A stretch of 64,000 bases of DNA, from NCBI RefSeq assembly GCF_024181725.1, contig NZ_CP028908.1, positions 4,081,501 through 4,145,500 of the forward strand. Reading direction: 5' to 3'. Numbering within the stretch: position 1 is the stretch's first letter; each line of letters opens with the position of its first letter. The notes below the pieces were generated by a model. The model saw only the letters and a list, made by a program, of their open reading frames with translations. It made no database searches and was not told the origin of the DNA. Positions 48,229-62,592 of the stretch are shown in pieces. Both the position numbers and the translations under genes were made by a program. Source of the stretch: Bradyrhizobium sp. WD16. GTDB taxonomy: Bacteria > Pseudomonadota > Alphaproteobacteria > Rhizobiales > Xanthobacteraceae.

Positions 48229-48610
48229 CCGCCCACTTAACGACAGGCGGTGAGCTTCGTCTGCGTCGGAACGGACCACCCAAATCCCCGAAAATGATCG
48301 GAGTGAGGCGGGCACCAACCTCGACGAATGTCGCTCAAACGCTGTCGATATAGCCAGTCAATGCCAATGACGACCCTTTAAGTCCGGACGCGCTTCGGGC
48401 GGCGGGGTGCCGGAAGCATGATCGCGGTGCGCTCCTGTCGCGTTTCGTGATCCTCTGTGGCGTCGAAGCGCCTACCGCTCGAGCGACGAGCGGTTGGCGT
48501 GATTTCGTTTTGCGTGGATGCAAAGAACGCAAGGCGGACCCGATTGGGCGGGCAGCCCGCATAATTTGCGAAACCGCGAGGTTTCGCGCGAACGAGGGTG
48601 AAGGCGAACA

Positions 48611-49470
<860 letters not shown>

Positions 49471-49505
49471 CTGCGACCGGAACTGAAAGTTTTAAGGACA
49501 GGCCA

Positions 49506-51578
<2,073 letters not shown>

Positions 51579-51617
51579 TCGCCTTTGACGACTGTCAAAG
51601 CCTGAACGGAGAGTGTC

Positions 51618-52808
<1,191 letters not shown>

Positions 52809-52834
52809 GCGATCGCGCCCTTGAACGGGCGCCG

Positions 52835-52862
52835 GGTCATCCGCGGTTCGCCGCGGATGACC
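52835..52862 (+). terminator. TTCG-capped hairpin between tuf and rpsJ
   Basis: A perfect 12-bp stem GGTCATCCGCGG / CCGCGGATGACC is closed by the stable tetraloop TTCG. A smaller GCGCCC/GGGCGC stem lies just upstream. There is no T-tract, so it may be a partial terminator or mRNA-end stabiliser that separates the str and S10 levels. Confidence 0.55.
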
Positions 52863-52941
52863 GCTTTCCAAGAGACGCGAAGACCAAGAAGTTGTGACCG
52901 CCTCGCTCCCGAGGGGCGAAGACGAAAGAAAGACAACGGCA

Positions 52942-53250
52942 ATGAACGGCCAAAACATCCGCATCCGGCTCAAGGCGTTCGACCATCGCATCCTCGATAC
53001 GTCGACCCGTGAGATCGTGAATACGGCGAAACGGACCGGCGCTCAGGTGCGCGGGCCCATCCCGCTGCCGACGCGCATCGAGAAGTTCACCGTCAACCGT
53101 TCGCCGCACGTCGACAAGAAGAGCCGCGAGCAGTTCGAGATGCGCACCCACAAGCGCCTGCTCGACATCGTCGATCCGACCCCGCAGACCGTGGACGCGC
53201 TGATGAAGCTCGACCTCGCCGCCGGCGTGGATGTCGAGATCAAGCTTTAA
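52942..53250 (+). CDS. rpsJ: 30S ribosomal protein S10
   Basis: S10 is a head protein of the small subunit and also the NusE antitermination factor. The 102-residue protein has [20 protein letters not shown], the loop [15 protein letters not shown] and [16 protein letters not shown]. The start at 52942 (MNGQNIR) gives the family length; an in-frame upstream extension is unsupported. It opens the S10 operon. Confidence 0.98.
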
Positions 53251-53292
53251 GATCAAGGTCCGGTTTCGGACGAAGAGATAGGAAGAACGCCA

Positions 53293-54006
53293 ATGCGTTC
53301 CGGAGTGATCGCTCAGAAAGTCGGGATGACGCGGGTCTTTACCGAGACCGGCGAGCATATTCCCGTCACGGTCCTGAAGTTGAGCAACTGCCAGGTGCTG
53401 GCGCACCGCACCAAGGACAAGAACGGCTACACCGCGCTGCAGCTCGGTTCCGGCTCGCGCAAGTCGGTGTATCTGCCGAAGGCCGAGCGTGGCCAGTTCG
53501 CCATCGCCAAGGTTGAACCGAAGCGCAAGGTGGCCGAGTTCCGCGTGTCCGACGATGCGGTGCTGCCGGTCGGCGCCGAGATCCAGGCCGACCATTTTGT
53601 CGTCGGCCAGTTTGTCGACGTCACCGGCACCTCGGTCGGTAAGGGCTTTGCCGGCGGCATGAAGCGCTGGAATTTCGGCGGTCTGCGCGCCACTCACGGC
53701 GTGTCGATCTCGCACCGTTCGATCGGTTCGACCGGCGGCCGCCAGGATCCCGGCAAGACCTTCAAGAACAAGAAGATGCCCGGCCACATGGGTGTCGACC
53801 GCATCACCACGCTGAACCTGCGTGTGGTGTCGACCGACGTCGAGCGCGGCCTCGTCCTGGTGGAGGGCGCCGTTCCGGGCTCCAAGGGCGGCTGGATCAC
53901 CGTGCGCGATGCGGTGAAAAAACCGCTGCCGAAGGATGCGCCGAAGCCCGGCAAGTTCAAGGTAGCCAATGGCGGCGAAGCCGCCGTCGAGAAGGAGGGC
54001 GCGTGA
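53293..54006 (+). CDS. rplC: 50S ribosomal protein L3
   Basis: L3 is one of the first large-subunit assembly proteins and reaches towards the peptidyl-transferase centre. The 237-residue protein has [19 protein letters not shown], the long loop with [20 protein letters not shown] and [16 protein letters not shown]. The C-terminal extension ([16 protein letters not shown]) is usual in this order. Its TGA shares a base with the rplD ATG. Confidence 0.98.
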   Translation: MRSGVIAQKVGMTRVFTETGEHIPVTVLKLSNCQVLAHRTKDKNGYTALQLGSGSRKSVYLPKAERGQFAIAKVEPKRKVAEFRVSDDAVLPVGAEIQADHFVVGQFVDVTGTSVGKGFAGGMKRWNFGGLRATHGVSISHRSIGSTGGRQDPGKTFKNKKMPGHMGVDRITTLNLRVVSTDVERGLVLVEGAVPGSKGGWITVRDAVKKPLPKDAPKPGKFKVANGGEAAVEKEGA

Positions 54007-54626
54007 TGGAACTGAACGTCACCACGCTCGAAGGCAAGGCCGCCGGGTCGGTCAAGCTGTCGGATGAGATCTTCGGTCTCGAGCCGCGCGCGGATATCAT
54101 CCAGCGCTGCGTGATCTGGCAGCTCGCCAAGCGCCAGGCCGGCACTCACAAGGCCAAGGATCGCGCCGAGGTCTGGCGCACCGGCAAGAAGATGTACAAG
54201 CAGAAGGGCACCGGCGGCGCCCGTCACGGCTCGGCCCGCGTGCCGCAGTTCCGCGGCGGCGGTCGTGCCTTCGGTCCGGTCGTGCGCAGCCATGCCATCG
54301 ATCTGCCGAAGAAGGTGCGCGCGCTGGCCCTGCGCCATGCGCTCTCCGCCAAGGCCAAGGATGGCGGGCTCATCGTGCTGGATAGCGCCGAGCTCAACGA
54401 CGCCAAGACCAAGGTGCTGTCCGGGCATTTCTCGGGCCTCGGCCTCACCAACGCCCTGATCGTCGACGGTGCCGAAGTGAACAACGGCTTCGCGGCTGCG
54501 GCGCGTAACATCCCCAATATCGACGTGCTGCCGGTCCAGGGCATCAACGTCTACGACATCCTGCGCCGTCGGAAGCTGGTTCTGACCAAGGCGGCCGTCG
54601 ATGCGCTGGAGGCGCGCTTCAAATGA
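54006..54626 (+). CDS. rplD: 50S ribosomal protein L4
   Basis: L4 lines the exit tunnel and autoregulates the S10 operon in E. coli. The 206-residue protein has the tunnel loop region [20 protein letters not shown] and [13 protein letters not shown]. The ATG at 54006 overlaps the rplC stop by one base; a GTG three bases earlier is less likely. Its own stop overlaps the rplW start by four bases. Confidence 0.98.
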   Translation: MELNVTTLEGKAAGSVKLSDEIFGLEPRADIIQRCVIWQLAKRQAGTHKAKDRAEVWRTGKKMYKQKGTGGARHGSARVPQFRGGGRAFGPVVRSHAIDLPKKVRALALRHALSAKAKDGGLIVLDSAELNDAKTKVLSGHFSGLGLTNALIVDGAEVNNGFAAAARNIPNIDVLPVQGINVYDILRRRKLVLTKAAVDALEARFK

Positions 54627-54919
54627 CCATCGATGCGAAGCATTATGACGTGATCGTGGCGCCGGTCATCACCGAAAAGGCGACGACTGCCTCGGAACAC
54701 AATCAGGTCGTGTTCAAGGTGGCGCCGAAGGCGACCAAGCCGCAGATCAAGGAAGCAGTCGAGAAGCTGTTCGACGTCAAGGTCAAGAGCGTGAATACGA
54801 TTGTCCGCAAGGGCAAGACCAAGGTCTTCCGCGGCACCTTCGGTACGCAGTCTGACAGCAAGCGCGCAATCGTGACCCTGGAAGAGGGCCACCGCATCGA
54901 CGTCACGACCGGATTGTAA
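54623..54919 (+). CDS. rplW: 50S ribosomal protein L23
   Basis: L23 stands at the tunnel exit and docks trigger factor and SRP. The 98-residue protein has [30 protein letters not shown] and the loop [12 protein letters not shown]. The ATGA overlap with rplD indicates coupled translation. rplB starts 12 bp downstream. Confidence 0.98.
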   Translation: MTIDAKHYDVIVAPVITEKATTASEHNQVVFKVAPKATKPQIKEAVEKLFDVKVKSVNTIVRKGKTKVFRGTFGTQSDSKRAIVTLEEGHRIDVTTGL

Positions 54920-54931
54920 GGCGACACGACG

Positions 54932-55765
54932 ATGGCACTGAAGACATTCAATCCCACGACGCCGGGCCAGCGCCAGCTGGTGATGGTCGATCGTTCCGCG
55001 CTCTACAAGGGCAAGCCGGTCAAGACGCTGACCGAGGGCAAGTCCTCGAGCGGCGGTCGCAACGCCACCGGGCGCATCACCGTGCGCTTCCGCGGCGGCG
55101 GCCACAAGAAGGCCTACCGCGTCGTCGATTTCAAGCGCGCCAAGCAGGACGCGCCGGCGACCGTGGAGCGGCTGGAATACGACCCCAACCGCACCGCGTT
55201 CATCGCTCTGATCAAGTATCAGGACGGCGAGCAGGCCTACATCCTGGCGCCGCAGCGCCTCGCGGTGGGTGACACCGTCGTCGCCGGCAACTACGTCGAC
55301 GTCAAGCCGGGCAACGTGATGCCGCTGGGCAACATGCCGGTCGGCACCATCGTCCACAACATCGAGATGAAGATCGGCAAGGGTGGTCAGATCGCCCGGT
55401 CGGCCGGCACCTACGCCCAGATCGTCGGTCGCGACCAGGACTACGTCATCCTGCGTCTCAACTCGGGCGAACAGCGCCTGGTGCACGGCCGCTGCATCGC
55501 CAGCATCGGTGCGGTGTCCAATCCGGACCACATGAACACGTCGATCGGCAAGGCCGGCCGCAAGCGCTGGCTTGGTCGCCGCCCGCACAACCGCGGCGTC
55601 GCTATGAACCCGATCGATCACCCGCACGGCGGCGGCGAAGGCCGCACTTCCGGCGGTCGTCACCCGGTCACCCCGTGGGGCTTGCCGACCAAGGGCAAGA
55701 AGACCCGCAAGAACAAGTCCACCACGAGATTCATTCTCGCCAGCCGCCACAAGCGGAAGAAGTAA
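54932..55765 (+). CDS. rplB: 50S ribosomal protein L2
   Basis: L2 is required for subunit joining and peptidyl transferase activity. The 277-residue protein has [19 protein letters not shown], the RNA-binding centre [19 protein letters not shown] and the key histidine region [17 protein letters not shown]. The Lys/Arg-rich end ([13 protein letters not shown]) is typical. Length is standard. Confidence 0.98.
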   Translation: MALKTFNPTTPGQRQLVMVDRSALYKGKPVKTLTEGKSSSGGRNATGRITVRFRGGGHKKAYRVVDFKRAKQDAPATVERLEYDPNRTAFIALIKYQDGEQAYILAPQRLAVGDTVVAGNYVDVKPGNVMPLGNMPVGTIVHNIEMKIGKGGQIARSAGTYAQIVGRDQDYVILRLNSGEQRLVHGRCIASIGAVSNPDHMNTSIGKAGRKRWLGRRPHNRGVAMNPIDHPHGGGEGRTSGGRHPVTPWGLPTKGKKTRKNKSTTRFILASRHKRKK

Positions 55766-55777
55766 GGATCGCACGCC

Positions 55778-56056
55778 ATGGTTCGTTCGGTGTGGAAAGG
55801 CCCGTTTGTCGAGGGCTCACTGCTGAAGAAGGCCGATGCCGCGCGCGCGTCGGGCCGTCACGACGTTATCAAGATCTGGAGCCGTCGCTCGACGATCCTG
55901 CCGCAGTTCGTTGGCCTGACCTTTGGCGTCTACAACGGCCAGAAGCACGTGCCGGTTGCGGTCAACGAGGAAATGGTCGGTCACAAGTTCGGTGAGTTCT
56001 CGCCGACCCGCACCTTCCACGGCCATTCGGGCGACAAGAAAGCCAAGAGGGCTTGA
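55778..56056 (+). CDS. rpsS: 30S ribosomal protein S19
   Basis: S19 lies in the 30S head next to S13 and contacts tRNA. The 92-residue protein has [33 protein letters not shown] and the C-terminal signature [19 protein letters not shown] precedes the ATG. rplV follows after 10 bp. Confidence 0.98.
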   Translation: MVRSVWKGPFVEGSLLKKADAARASGRHDVIKIWSRRSTILPQFVGLTFGVYNGQKHVPVAVNEEMVGHKFGEFSPTRTFHGHSGDKKAKRA

Positions 56057-56066
56057 GGATTAGGTT

Positions 56067-56447
56067 ATGAGCAAACCAAAGCGCGAACGGAGCCTCGCCG
56101 ATAACGAGGCCAAGGCGGTCGCCCGGATGCTGCGGGTGAGCCCGCAGAAGCTCAATCTGGTCGCGGCCATGATCCGCGGCAAGAAGGCGTCGTCTGCGCT
56201 CGCCGATCTCGAGTTTTCGCGCAAGCGGATCTCGATCGACGTCAAGAAGTGCCTGGAATCGGCTATTGCCAATGCCGAGAACAATCATGACCTCGAGGTC
56301 GACGACCTGGTCGTCGCCGAGGCGCATGTCGGCAAGGGTATCGTCATGAAGCGTTTCGCGCCGCGCGGTCGCGGCAGGTCGGGACGCGTGTTCAAACCGT
56401 TCTCGCAACTGACGATCGTCGTTCGTCAGGTCGAGGCGAGCGCGTAA
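56067..56447 (+). CDS. rplV: 50S ribosomal protein L22
   Basis: L22 contacts all 23S rRNA domains and its hairpin narrows the exit tunnel at the macrolide site. The 126-residue protein has [37 protein letters not shown] and the hairpin tip [14 protein letters not shown] without duplications. GAGGA precedes the ATG. Confidence 0.98.
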   Translation: MSKPKRERSLADNEAKAVARMLRVSPQKLNLVAAMIRGKKASSALADLEFSRKRISIDVKKCLESAIANAENNHDLEVDDLVVAEAHVGKGIVMKRFAPRGRGRSGRVFKPFSQLTIVVRQVEASA

Positions 56448-56468
56448 CGAAGGGCGCAGGAGACAACG

Positions 56469-57173
56469 ATGGGTCAGAAGATCAATCCGATCGGGCTGCG
56501 TCTGGGTATCAACCGGACCTGGGATTCCCGCTGGTATGCCGGCAAGGCCGAATACGGCAAGCTGCTGCACGAGGACGTCCGCATCCGCGAGCTGCTGCAC
56601 AAGGAGCTCAAGCAGGCCGCTGTCGCCCGTATCGTCATCGAGCGGCCGCACAAGAAGTGCCGCGTCACCATCCACTCGGCGCGTCCGGGTGTGGTGATCG
56701 GCAAGAAGGGTGCCGACATCGACAAGCTGCGCAAGCGGATTGCCGAGATCACATCGTCGGACGTGGTGCTGAACATCGTCGAGATCCGCAAGCCTGAGCT
56801 CGATGCGACGCTCGTCGCCGAATCGATCGCCCAGCAGCTCGAGCGCCGCGTCGCGTTCCGCCGCGCCATGAAGCGCGCGGTGCAGTCGGCGATGCGCCTC
56901 GGCGCCGAGGGCATTCGCATCAACTGCTCGGGCCGTCTCGGCGGCGCCGAAATCGCCCGCATGGAGTGGTACCGTGAAGGCCGCGTGCCGCTGCATACGC
57001 TGCGCGCCGACGTCGATTACGGTGTCGCCACAGCGTTCACGACCTTCGGCACCTGCGGCGTCAAGGTCTGGATCTTCAAGGGCGAGATTCTCGAGCACGA
57101 CCCGATGGCGCAGGACAAGCGCCTCGCGGAAGGCGAGGGCTCCAGCCCGAGGTCGCGCCGCGACGCGGCCTGA
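56469..57173 (+). CDS. rpsC: 30S ribosomal protein S3
   Basis: S3 forms part of the mRNA entry helicase. The 234-residue protein has [20 protein letters not shown], a KH domain with [19 protein letters not shown], and the C-terminal domain with [19 protein letters not shown] and [17 protein letters not shown]-type ending ([11 protein letters not shown] here). Length is normal. AGGAG precedes the ATG. Confidence 0.98.
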   Translation: MGQKINPIGLRLGINRTWDSRWYAGKAEYGKLLHEDVRIRELLHKELKQAAVARIVIERPHKKCRVTIHSARPGVVIGKKGADIDKLRKRIAEITSSDVVLNIVEIRKPELDATLVAESIAQQLERRVAFRRAMKRAVQSAMRLGAEGIRINCSGRLGGAEIARMEWYREGRVPLHTLRADVDYGVATAFTTFGTCGVKVWIFKGEILEHDPMAQDKRLAEGEGSSPRSRRDAA

Positions 57174-57219
57174 TCTGGTTTTTCGAGAAGGTTTGAAGGC
57201 GTAAGCCGGGAACAAGAAC

Positions 57220-57633
57220 ATGTTGCAACCAAAGCGCACGAAATTCCGCAAGGCGCACAAGGGCCGGATCCACGGCGTGGCGTCGTCCGGCGCGACGTTG
57301 TCGTTCGGCCAGTACGGGCTGAAGGCGATGGAGCCGGAGCGCGTCACCGCCCGCCAGATCGAGGCCGCCCGCCGGGCGCTCACCCGTCACATGAAGCGCG
57401 TCGGCCGCGTCTGGATCCGCGTCTTCCCCGACGTTCCGGTGTCGAAGAAGCCGGCCGAAGTTCGCATGGGCTCCGGCAAGGGCACCCCCGAATTGTGGGT
57501 GGCGCGGGTCAAGCCGGGCCGCATCCTATTCGAGATCGACGGCGTCACTGACCAGACCGCGCGGGAAGCGCTGACCTTGGCCGCCGCCAAGCTGCCGATC
57601 AAGACGCGCTTCGTCGCGCGCATCGCGGAGTGA
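57220..57633 (+). CDS. rplP: 50S ribosomal protein L16
   Basis: L16 organises the A-site tRNA channel of the large subunit. The 137-residue protein has [34 protein letters not shown], and [20 protein letters not shown]. This last segment holds the arginine that is hydroxylated in some bacteria. It ends 11 bp before rpmC. Confidence 0.98.
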   Translation: MLQPKRTKFRKAHKGRIHGVASSGATLSFGQYGLKAMEPERVTARQIEAARRALTRHMKRVGRVWIRVFPDVPVSKKPAEVRMGSGKGTPELWVARVKPGRILFEIDGVTDQTAREALTLAAAKLPIKTRFVARIAE

Positions 57634-57644
57634 GGATTTTCGCC

Positions 57645-57857
57645 ATGGCCGAACTGAAACCAGCCGATGTCCGTGCGATGAGCGCCGATCAGATGGACGA
57701 CGAGATCGTCAAGCTGAAGAAGGAGCGCTTCAATCTGCGCTTCCAGCGCGCAACCGGGCAGCTCGAGAACACCTCGCGCCTGCGCGAAGCCCGCCGCGAC
57801 ATCGCTCGCATCAAGACCATCGCCGCGCAGAAGAAGCGCGCCGCGAAGACCAAGTAA
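57645..57857 (+). CDS. rpmC: 50S ribosomal protein L29
   Basis: L29 is a two-helix protein at the tunnel exit near L23. The 70-residue protein starts [19 protein letters not shown] and has [19 protein letters not shown] and [14 protein letters not shown]. An in-frame GTG 15 bp upstream is not needed; GAGGA is well placed for the ATG at 57645. Confidence 0.97.
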   Translation: MAELKPADVRAMSADQMDDEIVKLKKERFNLRFQRATGQLENTSRLREARRDIARIKTIAAQKKRAAKTK

Positions 57858-57867
57858 GGGGCCGAAG

Positions 57868-58113
57868 ATGCCGAAACGTACTCTGCAGGGCGTCGTCGTC
57901 AGCGACAAGCAGGACAAGACGGTTGTGGTGCGCGTCGATCGCCGCTTCACCCACCCGATCTACAAGAAGACGATCCGCCGCTCCAAGAACTACCACGCTC
58001 ACGACGAGAACAACGAGTTCTCGACGGGCGACCAGGTCTGGATCGAGGAAAGCAAGCCGATCTCGAAGTTAAAGCGCTGGACGGTCGTCCAGGGCCAGAA
58101 GAAAACAGCTTAA
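57868..58113 (+). CDS. rpsQ: 30S ribosomal protein S17
   Basis: S17 is an OB-fold protein of the small-subunit body. The 81-residue protein has [40 protein letters not shown] and [25 protein letters not shown] precedes the ATG. A 39-bp gap separates it from rplN. Confidence 0.98.
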   Translation: MPKRTLQGVVVSDKQDKTVVVRVDRRFTHPIYKKTIRRSKNYHAHDENNEFSTGDQVWIEESKPISKLKRWTVVQGQKKTA

Positions 58114-58152
58114 GCGCGCAGTAGCGCAGCAGAAAGAGGACGAGGTGCATCA

Positions 58153-58521
58153 ATGATCCAGATGCAGACCAACCTCGACGTGGCCGATAATTCAGGCGCG
58201 CGCCGTGTCATGTGCATCAAGGTGCTTGGGGGTTCCAAGCGCCGCTATGCGACCGTCGGCGACATTATCGTCGTGTCCGTCAAGGAAGCGATTCCGCGTG
58301 GCAAGGTGAAGAAGGGCGACGTCATGAAGGCGGTCGTCGTGCGCGTGGCGAAGGATATCCGCCGTGCCGACGGGTCGGTGATCCGCTTCGACCGCAACGC
58401 GGCCGTGCTGATCAACAACCAGTCGGAGCCGGTCGGCACCCGTATCTTCGGACCGGTGCCGCGCGAACTTCGCGCCAAGAACCACATGAAGATCATCTCG
58501 CTCGCGCCGGAGGTGCTGTAA
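58153..58521 (+). CDS. rplN: 50S ribosomal protein L14
   Basis: L14 forms an intersubunit bridge and is the docking site of the silencing factor RsfS. The 122-residue protein has [40 protein letters not shown] and [13 protein letters not shown]. Its TAA shares a base with the rplX ATG, and GGAGG for rplX lies inside its last codons. Confidence 0.98.
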   Translation: MIQMQTNLDVADNSGARRVMCIKVLGGSKRRYATVGDIIVVSVKEAIPRGKVKKGDVMKAVVVRVAKDIRRADGSVIRFDRNAAVLINNQSEPVGTRIFGPVPRELRAKNHMKIISLAPEVL

Positions 58522-58835
58522 TGGCTGCGAAGATCCGCAAGGGCGACAAGGTGGTTGTGCTCACCGGCCGCGACAAGGGTCGCACCGGCGAGGTGTTTGA
58601 GGTGCGTCCGTCCGAGGGCCGTGCCCTCGTGCGCGGCGTCAACCTCGTCAAGCGCCACCAGAAGCAGACCCAGAGCCAGGAGGGCGGCATCATCTCCAAG
58701 GAGGCGCCCGTCCACCTGTCCAACCTCGCCATCGTCGGCAAGGATGGCAAGCCGACCCGCGTCGGTTTCAAGATTCAGCAGGATGGAACGAAGGTGCGTG
58801 TCGCCAAGCGTTCGGGAGCAGAGATCGATGGCTGA
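58521..58835 (+). CDS. rplX: 50S ribosomal protein L24
   Basis: L24 is an early assembly protein near the tunnel exit with a KOW fold. The 104-residue protein has [20 protein letters not shown], the segment [20 protein letters not shown] and [13 protein letters not shown]. It overlaps rplN by one base and rplE by eight, so the three are translationally coupled. A longer in-frame ORF from 58212 is only read-through of the rplN region. Confidence 0.97.
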   Translation: MAAKIRKGDKVVVLTGRDKGRTGEVFEVRPSEGRALVRGVNLVKRHQKQTQSQEGGIISKEAPVHLSNLAIVGKDGKPTRVGFKIQQDGTKVRVAKRSGAEIDG

Positions 58836-59385
58836 GACCGTACAGGTTCCGCGCCTTCGCGCGCAGTACGACGAGGAAATCCGCACCAAGCTGACGGAGC
58901 AGTTCGGCTACGCCAACGTCATGCAGGTGCCGCAGCTGTCCAAGGTCGTCCTCAACATGGGTGTCGGCGAGGCGGTCAACGACCGCAAGAAGGTCGAGCT
59001 GGCAGCCGCCGACCTCGCGCTGATCTCCGGCCAGAGGCCGGTCATCACCCGGTCGCGCATGGCGATCGCGACCTTCAAGCTGCGCGAGAACCAGCCGATC
59101 GGCGCACGCGTCACGCTGCGCAAGGCAAGGATGTACGAATTCATCGACCGCCTGATCAACATCGCGCTGCCGCGCGTTCGCGACTTCCGCGGTCTCAACC
59201 CCAAGAGCTTCGACGGCCGCGGCAACTATTCGCTCGGCATCAAGGAGCACCTGATCTTCCCGGAAATCGACTACGACAAGTCCGGCGAGACCTGGGGCAT
59301 GGATATCACGGTCTGCACCACGGCGCCGACCGACGACGAGGCGCGGGCGCTGTTGACCGCGTTCAATTTCCCTTTCCGGCAGTGA
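58828..59385 (+). CDS. rplE: 50S ribosomal protein L5
   Basis: L5 binds 5S rRNA in the central protuberance. The 185-residue protein starts [18 protein letters not shown] and has [28 protein letters not shown]-like [20 protein letters not shown] and [19 protein letters not shown]. The start lies inside the end of rplX with GGGAG upstream; longer in-frame ORFs are not supported. Confidence 0.97.
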   Translation: MAETVQVPRLRAQYDEEIRTKLTEQFGYANVMQVPQLSKVVLNMGVGEAVNDRKKVELAAADLALISGQRPVITRSRMAIATFKLRENQPIGARVTLRKARMYEFIDRLINIALPRVRDFRGLNPKSFDGRGNYSLGIKEHLIFPEIDYDKSGETWGMDITVCTTAPTDDEARALLTAFNFPFRQ

Positions 59386-59421
59386 GACACGATCTCAAAC
59401 GCGGAAATTCAGGAGCCTGAT

Positions 59422-59727
59422 ATGGCGAAGAAGAGTTCGATCGAGAAGAACAACCGGCGTCGGCGGATGACCAAGAACGCCGCGGACAAGCGTGGCAAGC
59501 TCAAGTCGATCATCAACGACAAGACCAAGCCGCTGGAAGAGCGGTTTGCCGCGACGCTGAAGCTCGCCGAGATGCCGCGCAATTCGTCGGCGACGCGGAT
59601 CCGCAATCGCTGCGAGCTTACCGGTCGTCCGCGCTCGGTCTATCGCAAGAACAAGCTGAGCCGTATCGCGCTGCGCGAGCTCGGTTCGAAGGGCCTGATC
59701 CCGGGCCTCGTCAAGTCGAGCTGGTAA
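59422..59727 (+). CDS. rpsN: 30S ribosomal protein S14 (zinc-free type)
   Basis: S14 sits in the 30S head. The 101-residue protein is the long form without the CxxC zinc motifs, as is normal in alphaproteobacteria. Key segments are [39 protein letters not shown] and [16 protein letters not shown] precedes the ATG and AAGGAGG for rpsH follows its stop. Confidence 0.98.
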   Translation: MAKKSSIEKNNRRRRMTKNAADKRGKLKSIINDKTKPLEERFAATLKLAEMPRNSSATRIRNRCELTGRPRSVYRKNKLSRIALRELGSKGLIPGLVKSSW

Positions 59728-59742
59728 GGAGGGTCGGAAAAG

Positions 59743-60141
59743 ATGTCCACGCACGATCCGATCAGCGATCTCATCACCCGCATCCGCAACGCGCAGATGC
59801 GCAACAAGTCCAAGGTTTCGACCCCGGGCTCGAAGATGCGCGCCAATGTGCTCGAGGTGCTCAAGACCGAGGGATACATTCGCGACTTCACCTCGGTGGA
59901 GCACACCGGCGGCCGCAGCGAGCTCGAGATCGAGCTCAAGTATTTCGACGGCGAGCCGGTGATCCGCGAGATCGAGCGCGTGTCGAAGCCCGGCCGCCGG
60001 GTCTACGCTTCGGTGAAGAACCTGCCGCGCGTCAACAACGGCCTCGGCATTTCAGTGCTTTCCACGCCGAAGGGAATCATGGCTGACCACGACGCTCGCG
60101 AGGCGAATGTGGGTGGCGAAGTTCTCTTCACCGTGTTCTGA
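59743..60141 (+). CDS. rpsH: 30S ribosomal protein S8
   Basis: S8 binds the central domain of 16S rRNA and represses the spc operon in E. coli. The 132-residue protein has [20 protein letters not shown], the loop [20 protein letters not shown] and [20 protein letters not shown]. The strongest ribosome-binding site of the cluster, AAGGAGG, precedes it. Confidence 0.98.
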   Translation: MSTHDPISDLITRIRNAQMRNKSKVSTPGSKMRANVLEVLKTEGYIRDFTSVEHTGGRSELEIELKYFDGEPVIREIERVSKPGRRVYASVKNLPRVNNGLGISVLSTPKGIMADHDAREANVGGEVLFTVF

Positions 60142-60158
60142 TAGAGAAGGGGATCATA

Positions 60159-60692
60159 ATGTCCCGCGTTGGCAAGAAGCCTGTTGCGGTGCCGTCGGGT
60201 GTGACGGCGACCGTCGAGGGCCAGACCGTGAAGGTCAAGGGTCCGAAGGGCCAGCTCCAGTTCGTCGTCCACGACGACGTCGAGGTGAAGCTCGACAACG
60301 GCGCGATCACGGTCGATCCGCGCTTTACGACCAAGCGCGCGCGCTCGCTTTACGGCACCGCCCGCGCCCAGGTCGCTAACCTGGTCGAGGGGGTCACCAA
60401 GGGCTTCGAGAAGCGGCTCGAGATCACCGGCGTCGGCTACCGCGCCGCGGTGCAGGGCAAGAACCTGCAGCTCGCTCTCGGCTATAGTCACGATGTGCTC
60501 TATCCAATCCCGGAGGGCATCGCGATCACCACCCCGAAGCCGACCGAGATCGTCGTCAACGGTATCGACGTGCAGCGGGTTGGTCAGGTTGCCGCCGAAA
60601 TCCGCGGCTATCGTCCGCCGGAGCCCTATAAGGGCAAGGGTGTGAAGTACGCCAACGAGTTCATCTTCCGCAAGGAAGGCAAGAAGAAGTAA
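60159..60692 (+). CDS. rplF: 50S ribosomal protein L6
   Basis: L6 lies near the sarcin-ricin loop and the factor-binding site. The 177-residue protein has two similar domains: [20 protein letters not shown] with VKGPKGQL, then [20 protein letters not shown]. It ends [20 protein letters not shown], the conserved signature. rplR follows after 11 bp. Confidence 0.98.
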   Translation: MSRVGKKPVAVPSGVTATVEGQTVKVKGPKGQLQFVVHDDVEVKLDNGAITVDPRFTTKRARSLYGTARAQVANLVEGVTKGFEKRLEITGVGYRAAVQGKNLQLALGYSHDVLYPIPEGIAITTPKPTEIVVNGIDVQRVGQVAAEIRGYRPPEPYKGKGVKYANEFIFRKEGKKK

Positions 60693-60703
60693 CGGAGCGG
60701 GTC

Positions 60704-61066
60704 ATGTCGAAACTCAAGGTCACGAATGCCCGTCGCAAGAATCGCGTGCGGCTGCAGTTGCGGCGCACCGGTGCCGGCCGCCCGCGGCTGTCGGTGTTCC
60801 GTTCGTCGAAGCACATCTACGCCCAGGTCATCGACGACCTGAAGGGCGTGACGTTGGCTTCGGCCTCGTCGCTGGAGAAGTCGCTGCGCGATGGCAGCAA
60901 GACCGGCGCCGACATCGATGCGGCGAGCGCGGTCGGCAAGCTGGTGGCGGAACGCGCCGTCAAGAACGGCGTCAAGGAAGTGGTCTTCGACCGCGGGCAG
61001 TATCTCTATCACGGTCGCGTCAAGGCGCTGGCCGATGCGGCGCGCGAAGGCGGGCTGAGTTTCTAA
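60704..61066 (+). CDS. rplR: 50S ribosomal protein L18
   Basis: L18 binds 5S rRNA together with L5. The 120-residue protein has [36 protein letters not shown] and the C-terminal [21 protein letters not shown] 116-bp gap, longer than elsewhere in this operon, separates it from rpsE. Confidence 0.98.
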   Translation: MSKLKVTNARRKNRVRLQLRRTGAGRPRLSVFRSSKHIYAQVIDDLKGVTLASASSLEKSLRDGSKTGADIDAASAVGKLVAERAVKNGVKEVVFDRGQYLYHGRVKALADAAREGGLSF

Positions 61067-61182
61067 GGGCGTGGTCCGGAAGGCCGGGGTGCCGGATCTT
61101 CCGATCGGGGCCAGGCTCAGTGGATTGAAGTTGAACGGACACAGGACAGGGGCGGAGCGCTCCTCAAGGATTGGACAGCACC

Positions 61183-61758
61183 ATGGCAGGTGAACGCGAA
61201 CGCGGCGGCCGCGAACGGAACAGGGAGCGCGAAGAGCGCGACAGCGAGTTTGTCGACAAGCTCGTTCACATCAATCGCGTCGCCAAGGTGGTCAAGGGCG
61301 GCAAGCGCTTCGGCTTCGCGGCGCTGGTCGTCATCGGTGACCAGAAGGGCCGCGTCGGCTTCGGCCACGGCAAGGCGCGCGAGGTTCCTGAGGCGATCCG
61401 CAAGGCCACCGACTCGGCCAAGCGCAATCTGACGCGGGTGCCGCTGCGCGAAGGTCGCACGCTGCATCACGACATTGCCGGCCGTCACGGCGCCGGCAAG
61501 GTCTATCTCCGCGCGGCCCCTCCCGGTACCGGCATCATCGCCGGCGGTCCGATGCGCGCCGTGTTCGAGACGCTGGGCATCCAGGACGTGGTGGCGAAGT
61601 CGATCGGTTCGTCGAATCCGTACAACATGGTGCGTGCGACCTTCAACGCGCTCAAGCATCAGGATTCACCGCGTTCGGTCGCCAACCGCCGCAATCTCAA
61701 GGTTTCCGTGCTGCAGTCGCGCCGTATCGGCGGCGACGCCGAAGCGGCCGCGGACTGA
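61183..61758 (+). CDS. rpsE: 30S ribosomal protein S5
   Basis: S5 works in decoding accuracy and the mRNA entry site. The 191-residue protein starts with a charged segment ([20 protein letters not shown]). [20 protein letters not shown] and the loop [20 protein letters not shown] follow, then [18 protein letters not shown] 12 bp upstream extends the frame, but it abuts AAGGA; the ATG at 61183 is preferred. Confidence 0.97.
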   Translation: MAGERERGGRERNREREERDSEFVDKLVHINRVAKVVKGGKRFGFAALVVIGDQKGRVGFGHGKAREVPEAIRKATDSAKRNLTRVPLREGRTLHHDIAGRHGAGKVYLRAAPPGTGIIAGGPMRAVFETLGIQDVVAKSIGSSNPYNMVRATFNALKHQDSPRSVANRRNLKVSVLQSRRIGGDAEAAAD

Positions 61759-61780
61759 TCGGCGCCGAGGAGTTTGAGCA

Positions 61781-61975
61781 ATGGCCAAGGCCGCAAAGAC
61801 CATCAAGATCGAGCAGACCGGTAGCCCCATCCGTCGCCACGAGTCGCAGCGCGCGACCCTGGTCGGGCTCGGTCTCAACAAGATCGGCCGCGTTGCCGAG
61901 GTGGAAGACACCCCGTCGGTTCGCGGCATGATCCAGAAGGTTCAGCACCTCGTCCGCGTCGTCGACGAGAAGTAA
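61781..61975 (+). CDS. rpmD: 50S ribosomal protein L30
   Basis: L30 is a small large-subunit protein. The 64-residue protein has [20 protein letters not shown], then [20 protein letters not shown] and [17 protein letters not shown], which is the family pattern. GAGGAG precedes the ATG. rplO follows after 12 bp. Confidence 0.97.
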   Translation: MAKAAKTIKIEQTGSPIRRHESQRATLVGLGLNKIGRVAEVEDTPSVRGMIQKVQHLVRVVDEK

Positions 61976-61987
61976 GGAGACAGGGCG

Positions 61988-62479
61988 ATGAAGCTCAGCG
62001 ATCTCGCCGACAATCCCGGCTCGCGCAAGAAGCGCATGCGAGTGGGCCGCGGCATCGGTTCCGGCAAGGGCAAGACCAGCGGCCGTGGCGGCAAGGGTCA
62101 GACCGCACGCAGCGGTGTCCGCATCAAGGGTTTCGAAGGCGGTCAGATGCCGTTGCATCGCCGTCTGCCGAAGCGCGGTTTCAACAACATCTTCCGGCTC
62201 GACCTCACCGAGGTCAATCTCGACCGGATCCAGGCGGCGATCGACGCCAAGAAGCTGGACGCTGGAGCGACGGTCGACGCCGCGGCGTTGGTCGAGGCCG
62301 GCGTGCTGCGCCGCGCCCGCGACGGCGTGCGCCTGCTCGGCCGCGGCGAGCTCAAGTCCAAGATCACGGTCGAGGTCCATGGCGCCTCCAAGTCCGCCGT
62401 CGAGGCGGTGGAGAAGGCGGGTGGCTCGGTCAAGATCCTGGCGCCGCGCGAGGCCGAAGGCGAGCAGAAGGCGTCTTAA
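61988..62479 (+). CDS. rplO: 50S ribosomal protein L15
   Basis: L15 is a late-assembly protein that contacts domain II of 23S rRNA. The 163-residue protein has the Gly/Lys/Arg-rich N-terminus ([20 protein letters not shown] and GQTARSG) and the signature [19 protein letters not shown]. The C-terminal globular part ends [25 protein letters not shown] precedes the ATG. Confidence 0.97.
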   Translation: MKLSDLADNPGSRKKRMRVGRGIGSGKGKTSGRGGKGQTARSGVRIKGFEGGQMPLHRRLPKRGFNNIFRLDLTEVNLDRIQAAIDAKKLDAGATVDAAALVEAGVLRRARDGVRLLGRGELKSKITVEVHGASKSAVEAVEKAGGSVKILAPREAEGEQKAS

Positions 62480-62490
62480 GAATGCGTCAG

Positions 62491-62509
62491 GCCCGGCCTT
62501 GTGCCGGGC
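62491..62509 (+). terminator. Hairpin between rplO and secY
   Basis: The arms GCCCGGC (62491-62497) and GCCGGGC (62503-62509) enclose CTTGT. There is no T-tract, so it more likely modulates than ends transcription into secY. Confidence 0.4.
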
Positions 62510-62592
62510 GTCCGCGTCTTTACCTGTGTCACTGCAGAAGACGGGGATGGCCGCTGCCTGGCGGCCATGATGAGTGAAAGGACCGGGGTTAC